Source of the DNA: Acinetobacter sp. XH1741
GTDB taxonomy: Bacteria; Pseudomonadota; Gammaproteobacteria; Pseudomonadales; Moraxellaceae
Direction: 5' to 3'
Length of the DNA: 64,000 nucleotides
Assembly (NCBI RefSeq): GCF_041021895.1
Contig: NZ_CP157428.1
Span: 1,550,001-1,614,000 of the forward strand
Both the position numbers and the translations under genes were made by a program. This document shows positions 18,662 through 29,131 of this stretch, piece by piece. The notes under the pieces were generated by a model, which worked only from the letters and a program-made list of their open reading frames with translations, did not search any database and was not told where the DNA came from. Numbering within the stretch: position 1 is the stretch's first letter; each line of letters opens with the position of its first letter.

Positions 18662-19339
18662 ATGAAAGCTTTTATTGTTCGCGTGTTGTTAATTTTTATT
18701 GGGGCAATTCTTCTTATTCAGCTTTGGATTTTTTCAAGTTTAGTCTGGTGGCGTACACATGAAGTTGATACCACCATGTTTATGCGAATTGATTATTGGT
18801 CAGATACCTCTAAACCAATTATTCATGAATGGCGTGACTATGATGATATTAGCGACAATTTTAAGCATGCGATTTTGGCGGCCGAAGATGCAAAATTTAT
18901 CCACCATCACGGTTTTGACTGGAATGGTATTCGTTTTGCGCTAGAGCGCAATAATGAAGAAGGGGAAGTTGTTGCTGGTGGTTCTACCGTATCTCAACAA
19001 CTTGCAAAGAACTTATTTTTATATAATAAACGCTCTTTCATTCGTAAGGGCCAAGAAACCGTAGCGACTTGGATGATGGAGCGAATGTGGTCAAAACACC
19101 GAATTCTTGAGGTATATATGAACTCGGTTGAATTTGGCAAACATTTATATGGTGTTGAAGCTGCTGCTCAATATTATTATGGTAAAAGTGCCAAAAGTTT
19201 AACGAGAGAACAAGCTGCCTTTTTAGCAGCGTTATTGCCTGATCCAAAATATTATCAAGATCATCACGATGATCGTAAACTACAATATAGAAAACGCATT
19301 ATTTTACGTTATATGAATAGCACCCCAATTCCTGATTAA
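18662..19339 (+). CDS. mtgA: Monofunctional peptidoglycan glycosyltransferase MtgA
   Basis: A 225-residue family GT51 enzyme that polymerises lipid II into glycan chains at the periplasmic face of the inner membrane. One N-terminal TM anchor (~5-28) is followed by the conserved [15 protein letters not shown] (catalytic Glu in motif I), [14 protein letters not shown] and VYMNSVEFG. No transpeptidase domain is attached. AGGAG precedes the ATG. It sits 104 bp before ppk, an order also known beside oxyR in Acinetobacter ADP1. Confidence 0.94.
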   Translation: MKAFIVRVLLIFIGAILLIQLWIFSSLVWWRTHEVDTTMFMRIDYWSDTSKPIIHEWRDYDDISDNFKHAILAAEDAKFIHHHGFDWNGIRFALERNNEEGEVVAGGSTVSQQLAKNLFLYNKRSFIRKGQETVATWMMERMWSKHRILEVYMNSVEFGKHLYGVEAAAQYYYGKSAKSLTREQAAFLAALLPDPKYYQDHHDDRKLQYRKRIILRYMNSTPIPD

Positions 19340-19443
19340 TGCTGTGTTAAATATGTGTTATTTTTTTAGTGTTTATCAAATTGACATAATTTTGCAGCAT
19401 ACTGGTTTGCAGAGATTTTGGTTGGAAAGAGATAGAGTTAGAC

Positions 19444-21522
19444 ATGAATACAGCGATTACAGCAACGACCCCAACAGAATATAGTTATAACGACCGTTAT
19501 ATTAATCGTGAATTGTCTATTCTTGACTTTCATTTGCGTGTATTAGAGCAAGCTGTAGACCCTTTACATCCATTACTTGAGCGAATGAATTTCTTACTCA
19601 TTTTTTCGCGTAATTTGGATGAGTTCTTCGAAATTCGTGTAGCTGGAGTCATGGAGCAATTTGCTCTGGGCAACGAAAGTCGAAGTCCAGATGGTTTAAC
19701 GCCAAGACAGGTCTTACAAAAAATCTCTGAAACTGCTCACGCTGCAATTGAGCGTCAATACCGTATTTTAAATGAAGAAATTTTACCTAAACTCCGTGAA
19801 GAAGATATTTGCTTTTTACGTCGTGGTGAGTTGACACCAGCGCAATCTGCTTGGGTGAAAAAATACTTTCAAGAACAAGTTGCACCTGTTTTAACACCCA
19901 TTAGCTTAGATCCGGCTCACCCATTTCCACGTTTAGTTAACAAAAGCCTTAACTTCATTGTGACCTTAGAAGGTAAAGATGCGTTTGGCCGTCAGATTGA
20001 TTTAGCAGTAGTACCAGCGCCGCGCTCACTACCACGTGTTGTACGATTACCGGATGAGTTAACAGGTGGAAAAGAGCACCATGTCATGCTGTCTGCAATT
20101 ATTCATGAACATGTATCTGACTTATTCCCAGGTATGACTGCAACTGGATGTTATCAATTTCGTGTTACGCGTAATGCAGACTTGGCTCTCAATGAAGATG
20201 TTGAAGATTTAGCAAAAGCTTTAAAAGGTGAGTTGAGTTCACGTCGATTTGGCCGTGCAGTTCGTTTAGAAGTGACTCATAACTGTCCAAAGCATATTTA
20301 TGAGTATTTACTTGAAGAGTTCGATTTAAACGAAGAACAATTATATAAAGTTGATGGTCCTGTGAACTTGGCACGTTTAGTGTCCAACTTTAAGCGTCCT
20401 CATTTACGTTATGACTCACATACACCAGTCGTACCGAAAGTGTTTAAAAAAACCGAGAGTATTTTCTCGGCAATGCAAAAACAGGATATTTTGCTTCATC
20501 ATCCCTTTGAGTCATTCGCTCCGGTTATTCAGTTACTACGTGAAGCTGCGCGTGATCCACAAGTACTTGCAATTAAACAGACGCTTTATCGTAGTGGTGC
20601 CGACTCTGAAATTGTGCAGATTTTGGCAGAAGCAGCACGTAATGGAAAAGAAGTAACAGCAGTCATTGAATTGCGTGCCCGTTTTGATGAGGAATCAAAT
20701 ATTGAGGTGGCAAATGTACTTCAAGAAGCAGGAGCAGTCGTTGTTTACGGTATTGTAGGTTATAAAACCCATGCCAAAATGATTATGGTGGTACGCCGTG
20801 AAAACAATAAATTGGTGCGTTATGTTCATTTAGGCACAGGTAACTACCATGCCATGAATGCCCGTATTTATACCGATTATGGCCTCATGACGACCGATAA
20901 AGACTTGTGTGAAGATGTACATCGTATCTTCCAAGAGTTAACCGGTATGGGCAAAATGGCAAAACTGAAAAAGTTACTCCATGCGCCATTTACTTTGCAT
21001 GCTCAACTCATTAATTTTATTGATGAAGAAATAGCCAATGCAAAAGCCGGTCGTAAAGCTCAAATTATTGTGAAGGTCAATGCATTAACTGAAGTTCAGC
21101 TCATTAATAAACTGTATGAAGCTTCTCAAGCAGGAGTACAGGTAGATCTCATTATTCGTTCGATTTGTTGCTTACGTCCAGGCTTACCAAATTTATCGGA
21201 AAATATTCGTGTACGTTCGATTGTAGGGCGTTTCCTTGAGCATACCCGAGTTTATTATTTTAGTAATAACGGTGATGCACGTATTTATTGCTCAAGTGCA
21301 GACTGGATGGATCGTAACTTATTCAATCGTGTTGAAGCATGTTTCCCAATTGAAGATCCTGCGTTGAAAAAACGTATTTATCAGCAAGGCCTTCTTAATT
21401 ATTTGCAAGACAATCAGCAAGCTTGGTTATTACAAGGGGATGGTACTTGGGTACGTGCGCAGCCTGCTGAGGGTGAAAAATTACATAATGCTCAAAGAGT
21501 ACTATTAGAAACATTTAAATAA
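19444..21522 (+). CDS. ppk: Polyphosphate kinase 1
   Basis: A 692-residue enzyme that polymerises the ATP gamma-phosphate into polyphosphate. The N-terminal, head and two catalytic C-terminal domains are all present. The phosphorylated histidine is in YKTHAKM (His443), and the second conserved His is in HLGTGNYH (His462). ATG is preceded by GAAAGAGATAGAG. It is transcribed in the same direction as mtgA and convergent with the oxyR operon across a SPOR protein gene. A clear terminator follows. Confidence 0.96.
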   Translation: MNTAITATTPTEYSYNDRYINRELSILDFHLRVLEQAVDPLHPLLERMNFLLIFSRNLDEFFEIRVAGVMEQFALGNESRSPDGLTPRQVLQKISETAHAAIERQYRILNEEILPKLREEDICFLRRGELTPAQSAWVKKYFQEQVAPVLTPISLDPAHPFPRLVNKSLNFIVTLEGKDAFGRQIDLAVVPAPRSLPRVVRLPDELTGGKEHHVMLSAIIHEHVSDLFPGMTATGCYQFRVTRNADLALNEDVEDLAKALKGELSSRRFGRAVRLEVTHNCPKHIYEYLLEEFDLNEEQLYKVDGPVNLARLVSNFKRPHLRYDSHTPVVPKVFKKTESIFSAMQKQDILLHHPFESFAPVIQLLREAARDPQVLAIKQTLYRSGADSEIVQILAEAARNGKEVTAVIELRARFDEESNIEVANVLQEAGAVVVYGIVGYKTHAKMIMVVRRENNKLVRYVHLGTGNYHAMNARIYTDYGLMTTDKDLCEDVHRIFQELTGMGKMAKLKKLLHAPFTLHAQLINFIDEEIANAKAGRKAQIIVKVNALTEVQLINKLYEASQAGVQVDLIIRSICCLRPGLPNLSENIRVRSIVGRFLEHTRVYYFSNNGDARIYCSSADWMDRNLFNRVEACFPIEDPALKKRIYQQGLLNYLQDNQQAWLLQGDGTWVRAQPAEGEKLHNAQRVLLETFK

Positions 21523-21533
21523 AACTTAATATT

Positions 21534-21560
21534 AAAAAGCCGACTTCATGTCGGCTTTTT
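21534..21560 (+). terminator. Terminator of ppk
   Basis: 11-bp perfect stem 21534-21544/21550-21560, 5-nt loop, T5. Confidence 0.9.
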
Positions 21561-21759
21561 AATTGCTTGAAATTCATAATAATTTAATGTGCTTTCTCAA
21601 ATGGTTGCAGGATATACGATAATAATTTGAATCACCGCAATATGTTTTAAAAATATGTGATTCTTTGCATAAAACATTGAATTTAAAAAATATACAAATT
21701 AAGTGAAATCTACTTTAATACGCGCCATTAAATATACTTAACTTTGGTAAGTGAATAAT

Positions 21760-22350
21760 ATGCAAGGCTTTATTAAAAGTTTATTTATTAGAATATTTTT
21801 GGGGATAATGCCAGTGACTGCCTATGCAGATCAAAAGTGCTATGGAGATATTATTGTTTTTCATAAATATGATGATCAAATGATATATCCCTACTTTGTA
21901 CAACCTTCTAAGGAAAAAAATAAGAAAAATGAAACACAAAACAAGGTAATAACTGTCCAGAAAAGAAAATCTACTCAAGATGAATTAGTAGCACAAAAGA
22001 AAGTTGAAGATAGTCAATTTAAAAAAATAGATGAAAAGAAAAATCTTGAGAATAAAAAACAACTTGATGCAGCGGTGGCGAAAGAAATTTTAGAAAATGG
22101 CGAAAAAAAATGGATGGTACAAGTTGCATTGGCACCTAATCAAAATAAAGCAAATATGATCCAGTCTCAATTGCAGGCGAAAGGATATAAGATTGTGACT
22201 AGCCCAACCACAAAAGGAATACGAGTCATGGTAGACCCAGCCAATGACTATGCGATTGCACAGATCATTCGAGAAAAAATAATTTCAGATGAGAGCTTGG
22301 ATTTGAAATCAGCTTGGGTCTTTAAATGGGCATCTTTAACAGCACAGTAA
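21760..22350 (+). CDS. Exported SPOR-domain-like protein
   Basis: A 196-residue protein with a signal peptide (MQGFIKSLFIRIFLG... to AYAD) and a highly charged Lys/Glu/Gln linker (~55-120) that is probably a coiled or disordered spacer. The C-terminal ~70 residues start at KKWMVQVALA and continue through the QLQAKGYKI repeat, which resembles a SPOR domain. SPOR domains bind denuded peptidoglycan glycans, often at the septum. The frame also opens at GTG 21751; the ATG three codons later is preferred. The function is inferred from the domain only. Confidence 0.75.
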   Translation: MQGFIKSLFIRIFLGIMPVTAYADQKCYGDIIVFHKYDDQMIYPYFVQPSKEKNKKNETQNKVITVQKRKSTQDELVAQKKVEDSQFKKIDEKKNLENKKQLDAAVAKEILENGEKKWMVQVALAPNQNKANMIQSQLQAKGYKIVTSPTTKGIRVMVDPANDYAIAQIIREKIISDESLDLKSAWVFKWASLTAQ

Positions 22351-22353
22351 AAG

Positions 22354-22379
22354 AAAAAGGAGTCCGAAGACTCCTTTTT
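22354..22379. terminator. Bidirectional terminator, SPOR gene / oxyR
   Basis: 11-bp perfect stem 22354-22364/22369-22379 with a CGAA/TTCG loop, between convergent genes. Confidence 0.9.
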
Positions 22380-22380
22380 T

Positions 22381-23289
22381 TTATTCATGTAAATTTGTAG
22401 TAATTTTCTGCATGATTTGCAGCAGTACATCAAACTCGCTTTGTAATGGCGTACTTTTACGAGTAACAAGTGCCAAAGTACGACTTGGTGCATCTTCAAT
22501 TGGTTTTGCAGTAATTTGATCATTAAACTTGATCATACTATTTTCAATTGCGATTTCTGGTAAAAGCGTAAAACCTAAATTAGAAGAAACCATCTCGACT
22601 AATGTTGGTAATGAACTTGCTTTTAAGCGGTTATCATTTTTACGCTCACCAATTGGACAAGCACTTAATACGTGGTCACGTAAACAGTGGCCTTCTTCAA
22701 GCAAAATAAGACGCGACAAATCAAGGTCATCAAGTGAATTTGCTTGAAGTGCATTCGTATCTTGTTTACTGCAAACAAGATATAAATTTTCTTTTGAAAT
22801 TTCAGCTACTTTTAGACTTCTTGTGTCAAAAGGTAGGGCAAGGACGATCATGTCCAAATTACCATGTTCTAAGCGCTCTACAATTTTCTCACTTTGAGCT
22901 TCATGTAAATGCAACTGAATCTTTGGTAATTGCTGATGCACCTCATCAAGTAACCGTGTCAGGATGAAAGGTGCAATTGTTGGAATAACACCCAAATGAA
23001 GATCACCAGTTAATGGTTCACTCATTTCACGGCTTAAACGCATTAAATCTTGAGCATCTGCTAGCAGTACACGGGCTCGAGCAACGACTTGCTCACCCAA
23101 CGGCGTTAAACGCACATTCTGACGGTCACGCTCAACCAGAACGCCACCTAGTAGCCGTTCCAGCTCCATAATGCCGCCCGATAAAGTCGATTGGGTAACA
23201 AAAGAGCGGCGTGCTGCTTCAGTAAAATGCAAAGTTTCCGACAACGTAACTAAATATGATAGCTGTCTTAGTGAGGGTAATGCAGCCAT
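22381..23289 (-). CDS. oxyR: Peroxide-sensing LysR-type regulator OxyR
   Basis: A 302-residue LysR regulator. The N-terminal winged HTH spans about residues 5-65 (HFTEAARRSFVTQSTLSGGI). The effector domain has GHCLRDHVLSAC with Cys202 and Cys211, nine residues apart like the redox pair Cys199/Cys208 of E. coli OxyR. Peroxide would form a disulfide here and switch on catalase and peroxiredoxin genes. AGGA precedes the ATG. It is the last gene of the rubA-rubB-estB-oxyR operon, starting six bases after estB. Confidence 0.95.
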   Translation of the reverse strand: MAALPSLRQLSYLVTLSETLHFTEAARRSFVTQSTLSGGIMELERLLGGVLVERDRQNVRLTPLGEQVVARARVLLADAQDLMRLSREMSEPLTGDLHLGVIPTIAPFILTRLLDEVHQQLPKIQLHLHEAQSEKIVERLEHGNLDMIVLALPFDTRSLKVAEISKENLYLVCSKQDTNALQANSLDDLDLSRLILLEEGHCLRDHVLSACPIGERKNDNRLKASSLPTLVEMVSSNLGFTLLPEIAIENSMIKFNDQITAKPIEDAPSRTLALVTRKSTPLQSEFDVLLQIMQKITTNLHE

Positions 23290-23295
23290 AGTGTC

Positions 23296-24240
23296 CTAGT
23301 ATGATGATTTAAAATGATGCGCAAATAAACCGCTAAGCTGTGGAATAAAATGGGCAGGGATATCATGCCCCATTCCATCAATTAATTCAAACTTAGCACC
23401 GGAAATTGCTTTTGCTACAGCCTTACCATGACTAGGTGGAAGTAAGCGGTCACGAGAGCCATGTAAGACTAAAGTAGGTTGCTTAATTTCACGGTCCAGT
23501 TGAAGTAAGGAACCTGTACATAATATTGCTAAAAACTGTTGAAGTACACCAGCAGGATAATAGCTACGTTGATAAAGTTTTCGTGCAGTTTGAATAGCTT
23601 CAATATGATTAATATAACCAGGTGAGCCAATCAATTGAAATAATTTTAAGCTGTGGTTAACAATCCCTTCTTCATCACGTGATTCTGGTTTGCCAATCAA
23701 GCTTAAAAGTTGTTTAGGAAATGGAGGAGGTAGAAATGGCTGATTATTACTTGTAAACATCAAACCGAGTTTTTCTACTCTTTCTGGATATTTTGCAGCA
23801 AGAATTTGTGCAATCATCCCGCCCATGGAAGCCCCAATGACATGTACTTTGTTTACTCCTAAACGGTCAAGGAGCATAGATACATCATCTGCCATATCGT
23901 ACAAGGTATACGGCGCGCCCTGATTACTGAGTCCTAAAGCAAAGCGGCCCATCAACTTCATGGTATTTAAACGTTTACCCTGATGACGTACTTTCGAAGA
24001 AAGGCCAATATCGCGGTTATCAAAACGAATAACACGGAAACCTTGGTCAATGAGTGATTTGCAGAAAAAGTCCGGCCAAAAAAGCATTTGGGCACCTAAG
24101 CCCATAATAAGCAAAATGGTTGGATTTTCTGGTTTTCCACCTACTTCAACATGTAACTCAATCCCATTGCCTAAGTTGACTTTGGTTTCTTGCATAAAGG
24201 GAGTGTACGGTGAAATACTAAATTGTAAGGCGCTATTCAT
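23296..24240 (-). CDS. estB: Alpha/beta hydrolase, esterase EstB
   Basis: A 314-residue hydrolase without a signal peptide. The oxyanion loop is ILLIMGLGAQM, the nucleophile elbow GASMGGMIAQ gives the catalytic Ser, LVLHGSRDRLLPP holds the acid and GMGHDIP the His. Position within the rubredoxin operon matches estB of Acinetobacter ADP1, reported as an esterase. AAGGA overlaps a first ATG (24249), so the ATG at 24240 is preferred. The physiological ester is unknown; a role in wax-ester or alkane metabolism is a guess from context. Confidence 0.88.
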   Translation of the reverse strand: MNSALQFSISPYTPFMQETKVNLGNGIELHVEVGGKPENPTILLIMGLGAQMLFWPDFFCKSLIDQGFRVIRFDNRDIGLSSKVRHQGKRLNTMKLMGRFALGLSNQGAPYTLYDMADDVSMLLDRLGVNKVHVIGASMGGMIAQILAAKYPERVEKLGLMFTSNNQPFLPPPFPKQLLSLIGKPESRDEEGIVNHSLKLFQLIGSPGYINHIEAIQTARKLYQRSYYPAGVLQQFLAILCTGSLLQLDREIKQPTLVLHGSRDRLLPPSHGKAVAKAISGAKFELIDGMGHDIPAHFIPQLSGLFAHHFKSSY

Positions 24241-24293
24241 GTTATTCATTCCTTGAGGGAATACTCAAATTATGAGTATTCCTGTTTTAAACC

Positions 24294-25475
24294 TTATGCT
24301 TGGGCAGGAATAAGATCTGGAACAAGCTTAGTTAAAGTTAAACGTTGTTTGCCTGCTGTTGCACCTAACAATACAAAGCCACGCAATGTTCCTTCATTGT
24401 CAATTGCTTTAGCAAGCATACCATCGTCGTACTCTTCCGTTTCCCAATTTACGTCAACATCAACCGGAGCAGGTAAAACCGTAAGTGGGGCAGCCGGAGT
24501 TTTTACTGCAACTGGCATAGCAGGATAATGTACAGCTGTTTGTTGCCCGCTTAACGTTTTTGCTAAAGCACGAGCTTGCTGCATAATCGGCATGACATAT
24601 GGAAGCAGGGTACCATTTACCTCTGCACAGTCCCCAATGGCATAAATATCTGCTTGATTCGTTTCAAGCAAGCTATTGGTAATCACACCACGGCTAGTGT
24701 GAATATTTGCACTTTGAGCAAGAGATATATTGGGTTGTAAACCAATCGCGGAAAGTACGATGTCAGCTACCAAAGTTTGACCATTTGCCAATGTAACTGC
24801 GTAGTCTTCGCCATTATTAATTTTATTTACTTTTTCAACGGTTGTGCCTAAGGCAAACTTAACACCAGCTTGTTCAAGATTTTGCTGGAATGCTGAAGCA
24901 ATGTGTGTCGGCAATAAACGACCTAATGGTTGAGGTGCTAAATCAATTACTGTTATATCGTGTTCACTATGAAGTAAGTCGTTGGCAAATTCACAACCGA
25001 TTAAACCAGCACCCAAAATCACAACGCGCTTGTCTTTGCGCTTTTCTAGATTTTCACGGAAGGTACGATAATCAATGAGTGAGTTAACAACATGGATATC
25101 ATCACTACCATCACCAGCAATTGCTAGACGAATGGGGTTAGCACCGATAGCCAAAACTAATTTTGAATAGGGTTGCTTCGACGTTACGCCGTCTTTTTCT
25201 AAAACCAGCTCATGACGCTCAGCTAAAATTTCTTTTACCCAAGTAAATGGCTCAATACGCATATTGAGTTGAGTACCCATTTTAGCAGCATCACCTAAAG
25301 GAATTTGTTCTGGTGCTTTTTTACCTGCAAATGCGTTTGATAACGTTGGTTTTGCATAGTTCACTGCATCATCCGCACAAATCATCACAAGTTCTTGCTC
25401 GGGGCTAAGCTTACGAAACTCACGTGCTAAGGTATAACCCGCCATGCCTGATCCGATAATGACGATAGGATGCAT
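24294..25475 (-). CDS. rubB: Rubredoxin-NAD(+) reductase
   Basis: A 393-residue FAD enzyme that passes electrons from NADH to rubredoxin for alkane hydroxylase. The N-terminal FAD motif is VIIGSGMAGYTLAREF, the NAD-binding motif is VVILGAGLIGCEFANDL near residue 150, and the second FAD motif is ADIYAIGDCAEV. GGAGAG precedes the start. It lies between rubA and estB in a tight minus-strand operon, as in Acinetobacter ADP1. Confidence 0.95.
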   Translation of the reverse strand: MHPIVIIGSGMAGYTLAREFRKLSPEQELVMICADDAVNYAKPTLSNAFAGKKAPEQIPLGDAAKMGTQLNMRIEPFTWVKEILAERHELVLEKDGVTSKQPYSKLVLAIGANPIRLAIAGDGSDDIHVVNSLIDYRTFRENLEKRKDKRVVILGAGLIGCEFANDLLHSEHDITVIDLAPQPLGRLLPTHIASAFQQNLEQAGVKFALGTTVEKVNKINNGEDYAVTLANGQTLVADIVLSAIGLQPNISLAQSANIHTSRGVITNSLLETNQADIYAIGDCAEVNGTLLPYVMPIMQQARALAKTLSGQQTAVHYPAMPVAVKTPAAPLTVLPAPVDVDVNWETEEYDDGMLAKAIDNEGTLRGFVLLGATAGKQRLTLTKLVPDLIPAQA

Positions 25476-25569
25476 TTTTCTCTCCAGAGTTAGAATTATT
25501 TATTGAATACAGTGATTGGGAATATTCGTAAAAAAGACCATGTTGATCATGGCCTTTTACTTTAAGTTC

Positions 25570-25734
25570 TTAGATTTCGATCATTTCAAAGTCAGCTTTT
25601 GAAACGCCACAATCAGGGCAAGTCCAGTCATCAGGGATATCTTCCCATTTTGTTCCTGCTGCAATGCCGTCTTGTGGCCAACCTTCTGCTTCATCATAAA
25701 TCCATCCACAAACGATACATTGATATTTTTTCAT
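25570..25734 (-). CDS. rubA: Rubredoxin
   Basis: A 54-residue one-iron electron carrier. Two C-x2-C motifs ([15 protein letters not shown] and [13 protein letters not shown]) bind the iron. GGAG six bases before the ATG at 25734 fixes the start; an upstream in-frame start would add ten non-family residues. It is the first gene of the operon with rubB, estB and oxyR. It transfers electrons from RubB to the AlkM/AlkB-type hydroxylase encoded elsewhere. Confidence 0.96.
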   Translation of the reverse strand: MKKYQCIVCGWIYDEAEGWPQDGIAAGTKWEDIPDDWTCPDCGVSKADFEMIEI

Positions 25735-26176
25735 GAGACTCTCCGCACTGATAAGTTTGCTCAAAGCTGCCTTTCAGTAAAACTATTCCATCTATTAATA
25801 ATGTAACTACGATCCGTTCAATAATAACTAATGTAGCTTTGATCGGATATCAAATTTTTACGCAGTTATACATTTAAAGTAAAGCACATAAGGGAGTTTA
25901 ATCATTCATAAGCAAAGATGAATGGCATATCAAGACAAATAAGTGGTTATTTAGGCAAAACTTCAACATAAATATCTAATAAAGAAAATATTTTTATGAA
26001 TTTATTAATGAAAGAACGCTGTAAGTGATATGAAGGGTTACAAAAAGATCAAAGCATTCATATAAATAATCCATCTAAAAACGTAATCTGATTAATAAGT
26101 AGACAGATAAATTGATATTTATATAAATCGAGAAATCTAGTGAACACTTAAGTAACAAAGGATAAGGATATCGAAT
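25735..26176. other. 442-bp non-coding region upstream of rubA, with near-direct repeats
   Basis: AT-rich. Contains two related 16-mers, 25801-25816 and 25831-25846 (ATGTA-CT--GATC-G, 12 of 16 identical), whose starts are exactly 30 bp apart, 67 bp or more upstream of rubA. They may be a regulator site or promoter elements. Nothing else is recognisable in the rest. Confidence 0.4.
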
Positions 26177-26617
26177 ATGGAAACTTTAATATATGAAGTA
26201 GAAATTGAAGCACCCATAGAAAAAGTATGGGACATACTTTGGAATAGTGAAACATATAATGCTTGGACGAAATTTTTTGCTCCTAGCTCTTCAATGCATA
26301 CCGACTGGCAAGTAGGTGGAAAAACGTATTTCCTTGATGGAGAAGGGAATGGCATGGTTTCCACAATCGATGAAATGAAAAAGCCTGAGATTTTGATTTT
26401 TAAACACTTAGGAATGATTAAAGATGGTAAAGAAGACTTGGAAAGTGAAGAGGTGAAAGTATGGAGCGGTTCACTAGAGAAATATTATTTAAGCCAAAAA
26501 AATGGCGTAACCATTTTGAAAGTTGAAATAGCCACCTTACCTGAATATATCGGCATGTTAAAAAGTGGCTTTGTCCAAGGTTTTGAAGCTGTTAAATACA
26601 TTGCAGAACAGAATTAA
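26177..26617 (+). CDS. SRPBCC (START/AHSA1-like) domain protein
   Basis: A 146-residue single-domain protein. The opening YEVEIEAPIEKVWDILWNSE is typical of the START/Bet v1-like fold used by polyketide cyclases and AHSA1 proteins, with a hydrophobic ligand pocket. It is cytoplasmic, with no catalytic residues recognisable. AAGGAT lies upstream of the ATG. It stands alone and is convergent with the YqiA-like hydrolase gene. Ligand and function are unknown. Confidence 0.85.
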   Translation: METLIYEVEIEAPIEKVWDILWNSETYNAWTKFFAPSSSMHTDWQVGGKTYFLDGEGNGMVSTIDEMKKPEILIFKHLGMIKDGKEDLESEEVKVWSGSLEKYYLSQKNGVTILKVEIATLPEYIGMLKSGFVQGFEAVKYIAEQN

Positions 26618-26667
26618 TTCATAAGGTTTAATTTTTTAGTCTGAATGATTGAAGTCTATAAATAAGG

Positions 26668-27156
26668 TTATGCAAAGTATTTTTTATGAATTTTTATAAT
26701 CAGATCATTCAGGCGAGACGGATAAGCAAGACGATGATGGCCGCCTTCATATGTTTCTATTGTCATATAAGGTGAAAGCTTTTCTTGTACTTGATACATA
26801 TCAAGTTGCTCATCTCCTAACTCTAAATAAGCCATTTTAGGATTAGAATGATCCAAGTCTTCATCACAAAGGTGAGGATAATCACCACGAAAGTTAGGAG
26901 TAAGGCTAGGGTTGGCAACAACAACAGCTAATTTATGTTGAGCAGCAGTTTTTAAAGCCCAGTAACCACCAAGGCTATGACCGACCAATAAATCAGGTTT
27001 AATGGTTTCAATCGCTTGATGATAAAAATCTTTAACTGAGGCATAACTTAAGTTACGATAATCGACGTCAATACAAAATTTTTCAGGATGTAAAATAGCA
27101 TGGAACTTTGTTGATTCTCGAGAAGAATCCAAGCCATGTAAAAATAGAATTTTCAT
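26668..27156 (-). CDS. YqiA/YcfP-type alpha/beta-fold hydrolase
   Basis: A 162-residue compact hydrolase. It begins MKILFLHGLDSSRES and has the nucleophile elbow VGHSLGGYWA; the acid is likely in LELGDEQLD and the His in GGHHRL. Length and motifs match the small UPF0227/YqiA esterase family. It is cytoplasmic, with no signal peptide. The substrate is unknown. Confidence 0.85.
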   Translation of the reverse strand: MKILFLHGLDSSRESTKFHAILHPEKFCIDVDYRNLSYASVKDFYHQAIETIKPDLLVGHSLGGYWALKTAAQHKLAVVVANPSLTPNFRGDYPHLCDEDLDHSNPKMAYLELGDEQLDMYQVQEKLSPYMTIETYEGGHHRLAYPSRLNDLIIKIHKKYFA

Positions 27157-27413
27157 TATTTACTACACAATCTCATAGATAAAATAAAAGGCAAAAGAGG
27201 CCTTCTAAAATTGAGGTTATTTGGATTTTTTTATATTTTACTTAAAGCTAAAAAAAAATGATCTTAGCGATTGGTCTAAGTAATTTTTGTCATTCAATAT
27301 AAGCTTAATGTGGACGGTTTGACTTTTTTCATTTTTGTTTCGTTGAAATCATTCGAAAAACTTCAGCAATCTGTTAAGCTATGTCACTTCATTTTTACTT
27401 AACCGAGGCAGAG

Positions 27414-28943
27414 ATGACGCAACAAAACGCTCAATCGACTTCTGAACCAACTATTTCCGAAAACGATTTAATTGCACAGCGTCATGCCAAATTAAAGCAA
27501 ATCCAAGAGGTTGCAAAGGATACTGGAAAGAGTCCTTGGCCAAATACATTCAAACGTGAACATTACGCTGCTGATCTACAAGAACAATTTAAGGATCAGT
27601 CGAAAGAACAAATCGAAAGCGCTGAACATGTTTATGTAAAAGTTGCTGGCCGTGTCATGCTAAACCGTGGTTCTTTTATGGTTATCCAAGACATGACTGG
27701 CCGTATCCAGTTATACGTTGACCGTAAAGGTTTACCTAAAGACATACTCGAAACAATTAAAGGTTTGGACCTAGGCGATATTATTGCCGCTGAAGGTTAT
27801 ATTGGCCGTTCTGGTAAAGGTGACTTATATGTTCACTTAGAAGGTTTTGAACTTCTTACAAAATCACTTCGTCCATTACCAGATAAATTCCATGGTCTGA
27901 ATGATACAGAAGTTAAGTACCGTAAACGTTACCTTGACTTAATTGTAAATGAAGAAACACGTAAAACTTTTGAAATCCGTGCCAAAGTGGTTGCAGGTAT
28001 TCGCGCATTTTTAAACAATGAGCGTTTTATGGAAGTGGAAACGCCAATGATGCATGTGATTCCAGGTGGTGCATCTGCACGTCCATTCGAAACACATCAT
28101 AATGCTTTGGATATGCCGTTATTCTTGCGTATCGCACCTGAACTTTATTTAAAGCGTTTGGTTGTTGGTGGTTTTGAACGTGTGTTTGAAATTAACCGTA
28201 ACTTCCGTAATGAAGGGGTATCAACGCGTCATAACCCTGAATTTACAATGATTGAGTTTTATCAGGCATATGCTGATTATAAAGACTTGATGGCTTTAAC
28301 TGAAAACATGCTTGAAAAGTTAGCTCTTGATATTTTAGGTACAACTGATGTGCCTTACCAAGGCGAAGTATTCAGTTTTAAAGGGCCATTCAAAAAAATC
28401 TCTATGTTTGATGCGATTTTAGAAAATAACCCTCAATTTACGCCAGAAAATGTAGGTGACCGTGAATTCCTTGCAAAATTTGTTCGTGAGGAATTAAAAG
28501 AACAAGTTAAACCTGGTTTTGGTTTAGGTAAGCTTCAAACAATTGTATTTGAAGAAACTGTTGAAACTAAACTTCGTCAACCTACCTTTATTACTGAATA
28601 CCCAGCGGAAACTTCTCCACTGGCTCGCCGTAATGATGATAATCCACACATTACTGATCGTTTTGAATTCTTCATCGGTGGTCGTGAATTGGCAAATGGC
28701 TTTAGTGAGTTAAATGACCCGATTGATCAGGCTGAACGTTTCCAAGCTCAGGTAGAGGAAAAAGATGCAGGTGATGATGAAGCAATGCATTACGATGCAG
28801 AGTTTGTTGAAGCGCTTGAATATGGTTTACCGCCAACAGCTGGTGAAGGTATTGGTATTGACCGTTTGGTTATGCTTTTTGCTGATGCACCGAGTATTCG
28901 TGATGTAATTTTGTTCCCGCATATGCGTCGTAAAGAAGGTTAA
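27414..28943 (+). CDS. lysS: Lysyl-tRNA synthetase, class II
   Basis: A 509-residue enzyme charging tRNA-Lys. The N-terminal OB fold anticodon-binding domain (~75-185, [15 protein letters not shown]) is followed by the class II core with motif 2 [18 protein letters not shown] and motif 3 [11 protein letters not shown] near the end. The frame is open from 27381, but GAGG just ahead of 27414 and family length support the ATG used. It is monocistronic with a strong terminator. Confidence 0.97.
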   Translation: MTQQNAQSTSEPTISENDLIAQRHAKLKQIQEVAKDTGKSPWPNTFKREHYAADLQEQFKDQSKEQIESAEHVYVKVAGRVMLNRGSFMVIQDMTGRIQLYVDRKGLPKDILETIKGLDLGDIIAAEGYIGRSGKGDLYVHLEGFELLTKSLRPLPDKFHGLNDTEVKYRKRYLDLIVNEETRKTFEIRAKVVAGIRAFLNNERFMEVETPMMHVIPGGASARPFETHHNALDMPLFLRIAPELYLKRLVVGGFERVFEINRNFRNEGVSTRHNPEFTMIEFYQAYADYKDLMALTENMLEKLALDILGTTDVPYQGEVFSFKGPFKKISMFDAILENNPQFTPENVGDREFLAKFVREELKEQVKPGFGLGKLQTIVFEETVETKLRQPTFITEYPAETSPLARRNDDNPHITDRFEFFIGGRELANGFSELNDPIDQAERFQAQVEEKDAGDDEAMHYDAEFVEALEYGLPPTAGEGIGIDRLVMLFADAPSIRDVILFPHMRRKEG

Positions 28944-28958
28944 TTTAATCTTCAAAAT

Positions 28959-28986
28959 AAAAAAGGCAGTTTATACTGCCTTTTTT
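28959..28986 (+). terminator. Terminator of lysS
   Basis: 12-bp perfect stem 28959-28970/28975-28986, 4-nt loop, T6. Confidence 0.9.
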
Positions 28987-29131
28987 ATTAACTATTTATA
29001 TATAAAAAACACTTAAATTATAGAAAACTTAAAGCCCCGTTAAAAAATGTAATTGCACAGTTTAACAATTGCAAAATTGTGATAAAAAAATTAATGTGTT
29101 GCTCATAAATAACTTTGAGAATTGTGCTGAC

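Noticed and set aside
27188..27204. AAGGC/GCCTT hairpin with T-rich flank on the minus strand
   Set aside because: Sits upstream of the YqiA-like gene rather than after a gene; too short to call a terminator or attenuator.
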